From: Rhodoferax sp. BLA1
GTDB lineage: Bacteria > Pseudomonadota > Gammaproteobacteria > Burkholderiales > Burkholderiaceae_C
Assembly (NCBI RefSeq): GCF_013416775.1
Contig: NZ_SZVI01000003.1
Location: 124,001 to 188,000, forward strand
Length of the DNA stretch: 64,000 nucleotides
Reading direction: 5' to 3'
Below are positions 27,662 through 36,693 of the stretch, one piece after another. How positions within the stretch are numbered: the first letter of the stretch is position 1; every line of letters begins with the position of its first letter. Position numbers and translations under genes: made by a program. The notes under the pieces are model-generated. The model had not been told where the DNA came from. It ran no database searches and worked only from the letters and a program-made list of their open reading frames with translations.

Positions 27662-28791
27662 TGAACGCGTTGTCCAGACTGTGGCAGGCTTGGCTAGCCA
27701 CGCTAAAGACCATAGCACGCGACAAAGGCTTGGTGCTGATTTTGGGCCTAGCGCCGCTGATTTATGGCTTTTTTTACCCCTGGCCTTATGGCACCCAGGT
27801 CGTGACCCGCGTGCCGGTGGCGGTGGTGGACCTGGACCACAGCAACCTGTCGCGCCAAATCACGCGTTATGTGCAGGCCAGCCCACGCGTTGAGGTGCGC
27901 CTGATCACGGGCGACGAACATGCCGCACAACAAGCCCTGTGGGCTGGTGAGATCGAAGGTTTTGCTGTTCTGCCGCGCGACCTCAAACGCAGCGTGCTGC
28001 GCGGCAGCCCTGCGGTGGTCACGGTGCAGGCCAACGGCAGCTATGCGCTGCTCAACAAAGCCGTGTCTTACGGGTTCTCAGAAGCCATTGGCACCGTGTC
28101 AGCCGGTGTCGAGATCGCCAAACTGGAGGCCGCAGGGCAAGGCAAGCTGCAGGCCCAGGCCAGCCGCAGCCCGATCAGCACCCAGCTGGTGGCTTTGTTC
28201 AACCCGACCGAGGGTTATGGCAGTTATGTGGTGCCCGCAGTGGCCTTGCTGATCCTGCAGCAGACCCTGCTGATGGGCCTGGGCATGCTGGTGGGTTTGT
28301 GGTGTGAAACGGGCCAAAACCGTGCCGACGCCTTCACCTGGCTGGGCCGGCTGCTCGCATTTTGCACAGTCGGCTGGGCCAACGGGCTGCTGTACTTTGG
28401 CTGGATTTACTGGTTGCAGGACTTCCCGCGTGGCGGCAACCCGGGTGGTGCGCTGTTGCTGCTGGCCTGTTATGTGCCGGCCATCTGCACCCTCGGCGCC
28501 TTGCTAGGGGTGTGGTTTGGCAACCGCGAACGGGCCCTACAGGTGTTGTTGTTCAGCGCGCTGCCGGTGATTTTTGTCTCGGGCTTTTCGTGGCCCAGTG
28601 AGTCCTTGCCCCCACTTCTGCAGCATCTGCGCTGGCTGTTTCCGAGCACCGCCGGGATTCAGGCCTCGCTCAAACTCAACCAGATGGGGGCACCGCTGTC
28701 GGATGTGGCCGGGTTGCTGGGGCTGTTGAGCCTGTTGGCGCTGGGTTGTGGCGGCTGGCTGCTGCGGGTCACGCGTCTGCGCCAACCCTGA
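27661..28791 (+). CDS. ABC-2 type transporter permease, second subunit
   Basis: 376 residues, homologous in layout to the preceding permease: N-terminal helix LVLILGLAPLIYGFFYPW, a periplasmic domain, and helices near residues 195-370 (VVPAVALLILQQTLLMGLGMLVG). The frame extends upstream, but the ATG at 27661 coupled to the previous stop is the natural start. Presumably it forms a heterodimer with its neighbour. Confidence 0.87.
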   Translation: MNALSRLWQAWLATLKTIARDKGLVLILGLAPLIYGFFYPWPYGTQVVTRVPVAVVDLDHSNLSRQITRYVQASPRVEVRLITGDEHAAQQALWAGEIEGFAVLPRDLKRSVLRGSPAVVTVQANGSYALLNKAVSYGFSEAIGTVSAGVEIAKLEAAGQGKLQAQASRSPISTQLVALFNPTEGYGSYVVPAVALLILQQTLLMGLGMLVGLWCETGQNRADAFTWLGRLLAFCTVGWANGLLYFGWIYWLQDFPRGGNPGGALLLLACYVPAICTLGALLGVWFGNRERALQVLLFSALPVIFVSGFSWPSESLPPLLQHLRWLFPSTAGIQASLKLNQMGAPLSDVAGLLGLLSLLALGCGGWLLRVTRLRQP

Positions 28792-28808
28792 GCAGCTATT
28801 TCAACGAC

Positions 28809-29135
28809 TCAATCGTCCAGAGACGGCTCGCCATCACCCTGGCCCGCTGGATCACGCGCCTTGCGCACCCCGGGTTTGGCCAGCAACTCCAGGTAAAAAG
28901 CATCTGCACCGTCTAACGCCGCCGCGTCGATCAGGGCCGTGATGTTGGCCACATGCACGGCCTCAGCGCTGTCTTCGCTGCGGCCAAAGCGGCAATCAAA
29001 GTCCCAGAAATCGACACCCTCTGGCAAGGCCTTGTTGCGCTCGCGCTTCATGTACTGGCGAATTTCGTGTTTGGTGGCGTCCAACACACGGTCGCGGTTT
29101 TTGCCTTCGATGTTGATTTTGAATGTTTTTCTCAC
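28809..29135 (-). CDS. Conserved small protein, DUF6172-like
   Basis: 108 residues from GTG 29135 with AAAGGA upstream. The basic N-terminal half contains KHEIRQYMKRERNKALPEGVDFWDFDC, which I recall as the hallmark of DUF6172; the family assignment is from memory. No membrane segment. Function unknown. Convergent with the exporter genes and divergent from rhlE. Confidence 0.75.
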   Translation of the reverse strand: MRKTFKINIEGKNRDRVLDATKHEIRQYMKRERNKALPEGVDFWDFDCRFGRSEDSAEAVHVANITALIDAAALDGADAFYLELLAKPGVRKARDPAGQGDGEPSLDD

Positions 29136-29313
29136 GGTGTCCTTTGCATCAATCTGAACCCGAGCCCCACAGGCTCACAGGATTCGCAGGGGGTCGATTA
29201 TGCGGCTTGCCCCCACATAGGTGGCCAAAACCCCGCCCGCTTGTGTTACACCTGCGCCCTTGATGCTGCGCCATCCCTCGGCCCGCCACCCTTTTTGACT
29301 CTTTGAGCACACC

Positions 29314-30561
29314 ATGACTTTCCCCTCCCTGGGCCTTTCGCCCGCCCTGCTGGCCGCGCTTTCCCAACTGGGCCACAGCAGCCCGACCCCGATCCAGCAA
29401 GGCGCGATTCCCCCCGCCCTGGCCGGGCAGGATGTGCTGGGCTCGGCGCAGACCGGCTCCGGCAAAACCCTGGCCTTTGCCCTGCCGCTGTTGCAGCGTT
29501 TACAAGCCAGCACGAGCCGGGTGCGCCCAGCACAGGCGCTGGTGCTGGTGCCCACGCGGGAGCTGGCGACCCAGGTCGGTGAGGTGATCCAGTCGCTGGC
29601 GCAGCATTTGCCTCAGCGGGTCAAGGTGTCGGTGTTTTTTGGCGGTGTCTCGATCAACCCACAAATGATGGGGCTGCGCGGCGGTACCGATGTGGTGGTG
29701 GCCACACCGGGTCGGCTGCTGGACCTAGTGGCCCACAACGCTCTCAAACTCGACCAGGTCAAGCTGCTGGTGCTCGACGAGGCCGACCGCATGCTCGACC
29801 TGGGTTTTGCCGAGGAACTGGCCCAACTGCTGGCCTTGTTGCCGACCCAGCGCCAGAATCTGTTCTTCTCGGCCACCTTCAGCCCAGCGGTGCAAGCCCT
29901 GGCGCACACACTGCTGCACAACGCGGTGCGGGTCGAGGTGGATGCCAGCCAACAGCAACCGGTGGAGATTGTCCAGCGCGCCATCGCCGTGGACACACCC
30001 CAACGCACCCAGCTGCTGCGCCACCTGATCAAGCAGAACAGCTGGGAGCGCACCCTGGTGTTTGTCGCCACCAAGTTTGCCGCCGAGATCGTGGCCGACA
30101 AGTTACGCAAGGGCGGGCTGACCGCCGAGCCCTTCCATGGTGAATTGAGCCAGGGCAAACGCAGCCAGGTGCTGACCGACTTCAAGGCCGAGCGCCTGCA
30201 AGTGGTGGTGGCCACCGATGTGGCTGCGCGTGGGCTCGACATTGTGGGCCTGCCGGTGGTGGTGAACTATGACCTGCCGCGTTCGACCCAGGACTACACC
30301 CACCGCATTGGCCGCACCGGCCGCGCCGGTGAGCCCGGGCTGGCCCTGAGTTTTGTTTGCGCCGAATCCAGTGCGCACTGGCGTCTGATCCAGAAACGCA
30401 ACCAGTTGACCGTGACGCTGGAAAGCGAGCCCGGCTTTGAGGCGCAAGAAGTTGCCCCACCCGAATCGAGCGCGCCCGAAGCCCCGGGCAATGGTGGCAT
30501 CAAGGGCAAACGCCCGAGCAAGAAGGACAAGTTACGCGCTGCCGCCGGGTCGGGAAAGTGA
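29314..30561 (+). CDS. rhlE: DEAD-box ATP-dependent RNA helicase, RhlE type
   Basis: 415 residues with all helicase motifs: Q motif (PTPIQQGAIPPAL), Walker A AQTGSGKT (K51), PTRELA, TPGRLLD, DEAD in VLDEADRMLDLGF, SAT in FFSATF, then VATDVAARGLDI and HRIGRTGRAG. A short basic C-terminal tail (KGKRPSKKDKLR) fits RhlE, which acts in ribosome assembly and RNA turnover. The spacer 29136-29313 to the divergent gene shows nothing clear. Confidence 0.93.
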   Translation: MTFPSLGLSPALLAALSQLGHSSPTPIQQGAIPPALAGQDVLGSAQTGSGKTLAFALPLLQRLQASTSRVRPAQALVLVPTRELATQVGEVIQSLAQHLPQRVKVSVFFGGVSINPQMMGLRGGTDVVVATPGRLLDLVAHNALKLDQVKLLVLDEADRMLDLGFAEELAQLLALLPTQRQNLFFSATFSPAVQALAHTLLHNAVRVEVDASQQQPVEIVQRAIAVDTPQRTQLLRHLIKQNSWERTLVFVATKFAAEIVADKLRKGGLTAEPFHGELSQGKRSQVLTDFKAERLQVVVATDVAARGLDIVGLPVVVNYDLPRSTQDYTHRIGRTGRAGEPGLALSFVCAESSAHWRLIQKRNQLTVTLESEPGFEAQEVAPPESSAPEAPGNGGIKGKRPSKKDKLRAAAGSGK

Positions 30562-30597
30562 CCCATTAAAATCCGTGCTTTCTTTCACAGCCTCTGG

Positions 30598-31044
30598 ATG
30601 TACACCATGAAACGCTGGCTTCTGCAGTTCAAAACCCCCTTGCTGGTCCTGGCCTTGTGCCTGATGGGCGCCGCCTGCCTGCTGCCCGGTGTGGCCGAGG
30701 CGCAGGGCCTGGCGAAGCGCGATTTCCCACCCAAGGCATTGCGGGGTTTGCTGGAGGTCACCGCGCCGCCGAACATCCTGCTTGACCGCAAACCGCGACG
30801 CCTGTCCCCCGGCGCACGCATCAAGGACACCAAAAACCTGATCGTGATGTCGGCCAGCCTGGTCGGCAAAGAGCTGCTGGTGAACTACGTGGCTGACCCG
30901 CAGGGCCTGATCCACGAGGTGTGGATCCTGACGCCGACCGAGGTCCAACAAAAACGTGCCGGTCTGGAGACCCTGACCAACATCCGCTTCGGATCGGACC
31001 TGGACCGCACGGCCCGCCATCCCGAGCCAGCGGCCAGCCAGTAG
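30598..31044 (+). CDS. Exported protein of unknown function
   Basis: 148 residues. Signal peptide with a long hydrophobic core (FKTPLLVLALCLMGAACLL) ending at GVAEAQG. The mature part is about 110 residues with no cysteines and a basic patch LLDRKPRRLSPGARIK. The next ATG, three codons in, is an equally good start; no clear ribosome site separates them. Follows rhlE by 36 bp. I do not recognise the family. Confidence 0.7.
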   Translation: MYTMKRWLLQFKTPLLVLALCLMGAACLLPGVAEAQGLAKRDFPPKALRGLLEVTAPPNILLDRKPRRLSPGARIKDTKNLIVMSASLVGKELLVNYVADPQGLIHEVWILTPTEVQQKRAGLETLTNIRFGSDLDRTARHPEPAASQ

Positions 31045-31118
31045 CCACACTGCGGCCAGGTCCAGGCACACCACGCCAGCATCTGGCGCCCGGCCTTTTA
31101 TTTCATTGGCCAAATTGG

Positions 31119-31154
31119 CCTCTAGCCCTTATGCAATAAGGGCTTACAGCTACA
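31119..31154 (-). repeat. Dispersed palindromic repeat, copy 6
   Basis: Minus-strand reading: TAGCTGTAAGCCCTTATTGC then ATAAGGGCTAGAGG. In the spacer before miaB, not next to a minus-strand gene end. Its core is a near-perfect palindrome. Confidence 0.85.
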
Positions 31155-31185
31155 AACAACATAGTTTTTCCCGGATACCCGAACC

Positions 31186-32547
31186 ATGAGCAAAAAAGTC
31201 TTTATCAAAACCTACGGCTGCCAGATGAACGAGTACGACTCGGACAAGATGAGCGACGTGCTGGGTGCCGCGCAAGGTTACGAGCCCACCGACAACGTCG
31301 AGGAAGCCGATCTGATCCTGTTCAACACCTGCTCGGTGCGCGAAAAAGCGCAGGAGAAAGTCTTTTCCGACCTGGGCCGGGTCAAACACCTCAAGAAAAA
31401 AGGCGCGCTGATTGGGGTCGGCGGCTGTGTCGCCAGCCAGGAAGGCGAAGCCATCATCGCGCGCGCACCCTATGTGGACGTGGTGTTTGGCCCGCAGACG
31501 CTGCACCGACTGCCGCAGATGCTTGACGAGCGCGCCCGCCTGAACCGCTCGCAGGTGGACATCAGCTTTCCCGAGATCGAGAAGTTTGACCACATGCCCG
31601 CCGCCCGGGTGGACGGCGCCAGCGCCTTTGTGAGCATCATGGAAGGCTGCTCCAAATACTGCAGTTACTGCGTGGTGCCCTACACCCGGGGTGAAGAAGT
31701 GCACCGCCCATTTGAGGACGTGCTGGTGGAAGTGGCTGGCTTGGCCGACCAGGGCGTCAAAGAAATCACCCTGCTCGGCCAGAACGTCAACGCCTGGCGC
31801 GCCAAGATGATTAGCAACGCGGGCGTTGCGGGCGACACCGGCGAGATGGCCGACTTTGCCACCCTGCTCGAATACGTGTCCGACATCCCCGGCATCGAGC
31901 GCATCCGTTATGTCACCAGCCACCCCAACGAGTTCACCCCGGCGCTGATTGCCGCCTACGACAAGTTGCCCAAACTGGTCAGCCACCTGCACCTGCCGGT
32001 GCAACACGGCTCCGACCGCATCCTGATGGCGATGAAACGTGGCTACACCGCCATGGAGTACAAAAGCACGGTGCGCAAGCTGCGCGCGATCCGCCCCAAC
32101 ATGGCGCTCAGTTCCGACTTCATCGTCGGTTTTCCGGGTGAGACCGAGGAAGACCACAGCAAACTCATGAAGCTGATGGACGACATCGGTTTTGACAACA
32201 GTTTCAGCTTCATCTTCAGCCCACGTCCGGGCACACCGGCTGCCAACCTGGCTGACGACACCCCGCACGACGTGAAACTGCGTCGCCTGCAACAGGTGCA
32301 GGCCAACATCAACAACAACATGGCGCGCATCAGCGCCAGCCTGGTCGGCACCACACAACGCCTGCTGGTGGAAGGCGCGTCCAAACGCGACGGTGGCGAG
32401 CTGATGGGCCGCACCGAATGCAACCGCGTGGTCAATTTTGTCGGCCAACCACGGCTGGTTGGCCAGATGGTGGATGTGGCCATCACCGAAACGCGCACCT
32501 ACACCCTGCGCGGTGACGTGTTGACCAGCGAGTCCGCGACCGCCTGA
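31186..32547 (+). CDS. miaB: tRNA-2-methylthio-N6-dimethylallyladenosine synthase
   Basis: Radical-SAM methylthiotransferase that finishes ms2i6A at tRNA position 37. 453 residues. N-terminal UPF0004 cluster cysteines C12, C49 and C81; radical-SAM motif C155-x3-C159-x2-C162 (CSKYCSYC); C-terminal TRAM domain. Single gene with its own upstream spacer; a degenerate repeat copy follows its stop. Confidence 0.97.
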   Translation: MSKKVFIKTYGCQMNEYDSDKMSDVLGAAQGYEPTDNVEEADLILFNTCSVREKAQEKVFSDLGRVKHLKKKGALIGVGGCVASQEGEAIIARAPYVDVVFGPQTLHRLPQMLDERARLNRSQVDISFPEIEKFDHMPAARVDGASAFVSIMEGCSKYCSYCVVPYTRGEEVHRPFEDVLVEVAGLADQGVKEITLLGQNVNAWRAKMISNAGVAGDTGEMADFATLLEYVSDIPGIERIRYVTSHPNEFTPALIAAYDKLPKLVSHLHLPVQHGSDRILMAMKRGYTAMEYKSTVRKLRAIRPNMALSSDFIVGFPGETEEDHSKLMKLMDDIGFDNSFSFIFSPRPGTPAANLADDTPHDVKLRRLQQVQANINNNMARISASLVGTTQRLLVEGASKRDGGELMGRTECNRVVNFVGQPRLVGQMVDVAITETRTYTLRGDVLTSESATA

Positions 32548-32560
32548 TTGCTATCTAAAC

Positions 32561-32596
32561 TGGAGCTTCTTGCCCAATATACAAAAGGGCTAGAAG
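32561..32596 (+). repeat. Dispersed palindromic repeat, copy 7 (degenerate)
   Basis: GGAGCTTCTTGCCCAATATA and AAAAGGGCTAGAAG, 13 bp after the miaB stop. The arms are partly decayed. The rest of 32597-32767 shows no gene; a TAGAAT at about 32716 could be a -10 for the next gene. Confidence 0.6.
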
Positions 32597-32767
32597 CCTG
32601 TTTTCCGTAAATCCCGGGCAACACGCCCTGGGTCCTTGTGTACCAGCCGCAACAGGCTGTGAGGGCCGCCCACCCCCAACACGACACGACCCAAGACAGG
32701 GCACGCCACCCTCGCTAGAATTTGCGGTACCCCCCTTCCTCTGGCTTGCTGATGAAACACTGGCGTC

Positions 32768-33592
32768 ATGCATAGGACCTCACACCGTCTGCATCGGCTT
32801 GCTTTGCTTGCCACGGCGACGGCTTGCCTGTGTGGCCTGACCCTACCAGTCGGCGCCGGGCCGATTGTTTTGCAAGACGGCAAAGCACCCGCAGATGCGA
32901 TGGTCGACACCAGCAAGCTGGTGACGCTGGAGCACCAGGACACTCTCCCAGTTGATGAGCTCATCCAATGGGACAAGCCAGCCGCAACCGCCCCCCAAGG
33001 CCGAGCCTCATCGGCCGCCGCAGCCCAAGCCACGGCCTCCTCCCCAGCCAAACCAGCGCAAGCAGCGGCCAGCGCAGCCACAGCGGTTGCAAGCACGCAA
33101 CCCACCGTGGGCGACGAGCTGCGCAAAAACATCAAGGAGAGCGTGCGCCCGGTGTATGAGCAACTGCTTGACTCCGGTGCCATCGATGCCGTGCACGATG
33201 TGAAAGAAAGTCTTGGGCTCAACAAAGGCCAGTGGAACGACCAAACCCAGGCCGGCGGTCAACCCAAGGCGACCAACCAATGGGACACCCCCGGGGCCAA
33301 CCTGCCCCCCAGAACCGCTGCCCAGGCGCAAATGGACCGTGAACTGGCCGGCATGATGCGCGAGAAACTGATTGACCAGATCACTCCTTGGGTGATTGGG
33401 CTGGTGGGCCTGTACATCGTGGCTTATCTGGCCAAGCTGCTGTACGGTTATGTGCGCTGGAGGTCGGCCCGCCGCTTGGAACAACGCATCAGTCGCGCCA
33501 AACGCCATGCCGCGCGCAGCCAACACAGCGCCCGCGTCCCTAGCAATCCCCCCACCCACCAGGCACCGCTGGAGCCCGACAAGCCGGTTTGA
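32768..33592 (+). CDS. Exported, membrane-anchored protein of unknown function
   Basis: 274 residues. N-terminal signal peptide (LALLATATACLCGLTLPVGAG) and a low-complexity Ala/Pro/Ser linker at about residues 70-115. A predicted helical part (ELRKNIKESVRPVYEQLLDS) and one membrane helix near 215-235 (WVIGLVGLYIVAYLAKLLYG) follow, ending in a basic Arg-rich tail. The layout suggests a periplasmic domain tethered to the inner membrane. No family recognised. Confidence 0.65.
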   Translation: MHRTSHRLHRLALLATATACLCGLTLPVGAGPIVLQDGKAPADAMVDTSKLVTLEHQDTLPVDELIQWDKPAATAPQGRASSAAAAQATASSPAKPAQAAASAATAVASTQPTVGDELRKNIKESVRPVYEQLLDSGAIDAVHDVKESLGLNKGQWNDQTQAGGQPKATNQWDTPGANLPPRTAAQAQMDRELAGMMREKLIDQITPWVIGLVGLYIVAYLAKLLYGYVRWRSARRLEQRISRAKRHAARSQHSARVPSNPPTHQAPLEPDKPV

Positions 33593-33714
33593 CTCTGCTG
33601 TCCTCGCCTGCGACGCTGGCCCAGAAGGTGCAGCGGTTTTCCTTGATCCAACACAGGTTCGACGGCCAGAATCAGGGTCAAAATGGCGCCCGATTGACAC
33701 TCAGGAGCCCCGAC

Positions 33715-34149
33715 ATGAGCCCAACGGACTCGCAACTTGCCGCCTTCAAAGCCATCCGACAAGAAGCCCAAAGCCTGATGCGGACCCGCCTGACCAGCGA
33801 GGTGCGCGACAGCCTGGAGCGCATCCTTCACGTCACCCGCGTCCAGATCAACGCTGGCAATGCCGCGCTGCAAGCGCAGGCGTCGCAGGACGACAACATT
33901 CCACCCAAACCCCAGGGACTGCAGGAGCGGCTGAGTCAGACGCCTTCGGAGAAACGATCCAGAATCATCTGGGTAGTGGTGATCGCGCTGTGGGTGGTGG
34001 TGGGGTACATCGGCAGCCAGAACATCAAACAAATCCTGCAGCTGCCGCCCAAGACCGCGCAGGCGGCAGAAGCTGAACCCGCTGTCGAGGTGTCAGCCAC
34101 TACCGCTGCGGAACCAGCCCCAGAATCCGCCCAAAAGACATCAAAATAA
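33715..34149 (+). CDS. Small single-pass membrane protein, unknown function
   Basis: 144 residues from ATG 33715, which has AGGAG seven bases upstream. The frame also opens at TTG 33589, but that start has no ribosome site. The N-terminal cytoplasmic helix is rich in charged residues, the membrane helix is IIWVVVIALWVVVGYIG near 80-97, and the tail is acidic and Ala/Glu-rich. Follows the previous membrane-anchored gene on the same strand. No family recognised. Confidence 0.65.
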   Translation: MSPTDSQLAAFKAIRQEAQSLMRTRLTSEVRDSLERILHVTRVQINAGNAALQAQASQDDNIPPKPQGLQERLSQTPSEKRSRIIWVVVIALWVVVGYIGSQNIKQILQLPPKTAQAAEAEPAVEVSATTAAEPAPESAQKTSK

Positions 34150-34184
34150 GTAGCAACCAGCCCTTATCCAATAAGGGCTAGAGG
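34149..34184 (+). repeat. Dispersed palindromic repeat, copy 8
   Basis: TAGCAACCAGCCCTTATCCA and ATAAGGGCTAGAGG, starting at the stop of the preceding gene. The tail forms a small extra hairpin (AGAGGCCTAAAAGCCTCT) before the convergent ffh stop. Confidence 0.85.
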
Positions 34185-34204
34185 CCTAAAAGCCTCTAAT
34201 TTGG

Positions 34205-35578
34205 TTAAAACGGCATTTTCGGCATGCCACCCATGCCTTTCATGCCACCCAGGCGCTTCATCATTTTCATCATGCCGCCGCCCTTCATCTTTTTCATCAT
34301 GTCCTGCATCTGCTCAAACTCCTTGAGCATGCGGTTGACTTCCTGCACCTGAACGCCCGCACCGGCGGCAATACGGCGCTTGCGGGTGGCTTTGATCAGC
34401 TCGGGTTTGCGCCGCTCCAGCGGCGTCATGCTGTGGATGATGCCTTCCTTGCGTTTGATGTCTTTTTCAACCCGGCCCATGTCGACCTGGCCCGCTTTGG
34501 CCGCCATCGCAGTGGGCAATTTGTCCATCAGGCTGGACAGCCCCCCCATCTGTTTCATCTGCTGAATCTGGCTCAGAAAGTCGTTGAGGTCAAACGCCGC
34601 ACCACTTTTGACCTTGGCCGCCAGCTTTTGTGCGCTGGCCATGTCCACCCCGGCGGTGACCTGCTCAACCAGGGCCAGGATGTCGCCCATGCCGAGCACC
34701 CGGCCAGCGTGGCGTTCGGCATCAAACACCTCCAGGCCATCGAGTTTTTCACTGGTGCCGGCAAACTTGATCGGCGCGCCGGTGATCTGCCGCACCGAAA
34801 GTGCCGCACCGCCACGTGAATCACCGTCGAGTTTGGTCAGGACAATGCCGGTCAGCGGCAGCGCCTCCTTGAACGCCTTGGCGGTGTTGATCGCGTCCTG
34901 GCCCTGCATGGCGTCCACCACAAACAGGGTTTCCACCGGGTGGATGGCCGCGTGTAACTCGCGGATTTCGCGCATCAAGGCCTCGTCAATCGCCAGGCGG
35001 CCAGCGGTGTCAACCAGCAGCACGTCGAAGAAGTGTTTTTTGGCGTAGTCGAGTGCGGCCAGGGCGATGTCGACTGGCTTCTGGTCGGGCGTGCTGAGGA
35101 ACCATTCGGCACCGGCCTGTTTGGTCACGGTCTTGAGCTGTTCAATGGCCGCCGGGCGGTACACGTCACCGGACACCGTCAGCACTTTCTTGCCACGTTT
35201 TTCCATCAGGTGTTTGGCCAGCTTGGCGGTGGTGGTGGTTTTACCCGCACCCTGCAGGCCAGCCATCAGGATCACCGCTGGCGGTTGTGCCGCCAGGTTG
35301 ATGTCGGCCACACCGTCACCCATGGTGGCGGCCAATTCCTTGTTGACGATGCTCACCAGCGCCTGGCCAGGGGTGAGCGAACCCAACACCTCCTGGCCCA
35401 GCGCCTTCTCCTTGACCCGGGCAATGAAGTCGCGCACCACCGGCAAGGCCACGTCGGCCTCGAGCAGGGCCATGCGCACTTCGCGCAGCATGTCAGACAC
35501 ATTGGTCTCGGTGATGCGGGCCTGTCCGCGTATTTCCTTGACCAGGCGGGAGAGTTTGTCGGTGAGTGCTGAAGCCAT
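34205..35578 (-). CDS. ffh: Signal recognition particle protein Ffh
   Basis: GTPase that binds signal sequences and 4.5S RNA for cotranslational membrane targeting. 457 residues from ATG 35578; the frame opens 13 codons earlier. N domain, then G1 GLQGAGKTTTTAKLA, DTAGRLAID and TKLDGDSRGG. The C-terminal M domain is Met-rich (MMKKMKGGGMMKMMKRLGGM). Divergent from ypjD, as in many proteobacteria. Confidence 0.97.
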   Translation of the reverse strand: MASALTDKLSRLVKEIRGQARITETNVSDMLREVRMALLEADVALPVVRDFIARVKEKALGQEVLGSLTPGQALVSIVNKELAATMGDGVADINLAAQPPAVILMAGLQGAGKTTTTAKLAKHLMEKRGKKVLTVSGDVYRPAAIEQLKTVTKQAGAEWFLSTPDQKPVDIALAALDYAKKHFFDVLLVDTAGRLAIDEALMREIRELHAAIHPVETLFVVDAMQGQDAINTAKAFKEALPLTGIVLTKLDGDSRGGAALSVRQITGAPIKFAGTSEKLDGLEVFDAERHAGRVLGMGDILALVEQVTAGVDMASAQKLAAKVKSGAAFDLNDFLSQIQQMKQMGGLSSLMDKLPTAMAAKAGQVDMGRVEKDIKRKEGIIHSMTPLERRKPELIKATRKRRIAAGAGVQVQEVNRMLKEFEQMQDMMKKMKGGGMMKMMKRLGGMKGMGGMPKMPF

Positions 35579-35656
35579 AGGGGTGAATCCGACAAGCGGA
35601 ACCTGAGTTGGCGCCATCAGGGGAAATGGCGGGTGACAAAACGCTAAACTGTAGCC

Positions 35657-36463
35657 ATGATTTTACCCAGTGCTTCTCCTCTGACGTGGACACTGTCGCT
35701 GGCGGCGGCTGCAGCCTATGCGGTGTCTGCCACGGGCTCCTCACGCGCCAACCAGACCTTGCCACGCATCACCGTGTGGCTGGCCTGGACTTTGCACGGC
35801 TGTTTGCTCGCCTGGGGCCTGTGGGGCGGTGAGCGTCCGCTGTTTGGTTTTGCACCAGCCTTGTCGATCACCGCGTGGCTGGTCGGGCTGGTCTATGCCG
35901 TTGAAAACGTGGTGTTTCCGCAGCTCAAAACACCCTGGATGTTGTCGGGCGGGGGGGCGGCGGCGGTGTTGCTGACACTGGTGTTCCCGGGTGAGCCACT
36001 CAGTGCCCATCTGTCAGCCTGGCTGCCCTTGCATTGGGCGCTGGGCATCGCCTCGTATGGCCTGTTTGCAGTGGCGGTGATCCATGCCTGGATGATGACG
36101 CGTGCCGAGGCCCGCATCCGCAGTGCCTCTGGTGGTTTTGACGGCATGCCCTTGCTGACCATGGAGCGCCTCACCTTCCGTTTTGTGAATGTGGGTTTTG
36201 TGCTGCTGTCGGCCACCCTGATTGCCGGTTTTTTCTTTGGCTCACACCTGTACGGCAGCGCCCACGCGCTCAAGTGGGACCACAAAGCGATTTTTTCGGT
36301 CTTGTCCTGGTTGACCTTTGGTGTGTTGCTGATCGGGCGCGCGCGCTTTGGCTGGCGGGGTCGCAAGGCGGTGCGGGTGTTGTATGTCGGCTCAGGTTTG
36401 CTGCTGCTGGCCTATGTGGGTTCGCGCTTTGTGCTTGAGGTGATGCTGGAGCGCGCCTTGTGA
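35657..36463 (+). CDS. ypjD: YpjD-type inner membrane protein (CcsA/cytochrome c assembly family)
   Basis: 268 residues, eight or so hydrophobic segments, with the CcsA/CcmC-like core (LPLHWALGIASYGLFAVAVIHAW and the later SAHALKWDHKAIFSVLSW). Family members handle haem, but YpjD has no proven role in cytochrome c maturation; its position next to ffh is conserved. The stop overlaps the next gene's GTG by four bases. Confidence 0.87.
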   Translation: MILPSASPLTWTLSLAAAAAYAVSATGSSRANQTLPRITVWLAWTLHGCLLAWGLWGGERPLFGFAPALSITAWLVGLVYAVENVVFPQLKTPWMLSGGGAAAVLLTLVFPGEPLSAHLSAWLPLHWALGIASYGLFAVAVIHAWMMTRAEARIRSASGGFDGMPLLTMERLTFRFVNVGFVLLSATLIAGFFFGSHLYGSAHALKWDHKAIFSVLSWLTFGVLLIGRARFGWRGRKAVRVLYVGSGLLLLAYVGSRFVLEVMLERAL

Positions 36464-36678
36464 AAGCGCTGCTGTTGCTGGCCGTGCTGCTGGCAGGCAT
36501 CTGGCTTTGGCGCCAACGCGGCGCAGCGGCCAAACCGCCCCAGCCAACCAAGACGCCCATACAGCAGGACATGCTGCGCTGCCAGCAATGTGGCATGCAC
36601 ATTCCCAGCAATGAAGCCATCGACGGCCAGCTGGGCAGCTACTGCTGTGCAGAACATCTGCACCTGTCCGAACCCTGA
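36460..36678 (+). CDS. PP0621-family small membrane protein
   Basis: 72 residues from GTG 36460, coupled to ypjD (GTGA overlap). One N-terminal membrane helix (LLLLAVLLAGIWLWRQ), then four cysteines (CQQCG and YCCAEH) with histidines, suggesting a small metal-binding domain. The family name is from memory. Function unknown. It precedes pilS by 15 bp, so it may be cotranscribed with pilSR. Confidence 0.8.
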   Translation: MKALLLLAVLLAGIWLWRQRGAAAKPPQPTKTPIQQDMLRCQQCGMHIPSNEAIDGQLGSYCCAEHLHLSEP

Positions 36679-36693
36679 CCTGCACACCTGCCA

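Noticed and set aside
31150-32448. 432-codon minus-strand frame antisense to miaB
   Set aside because: miaB on the plus strand has all Fe-S and radical-SAM cysteines; the antisense frame is a codon shadow.
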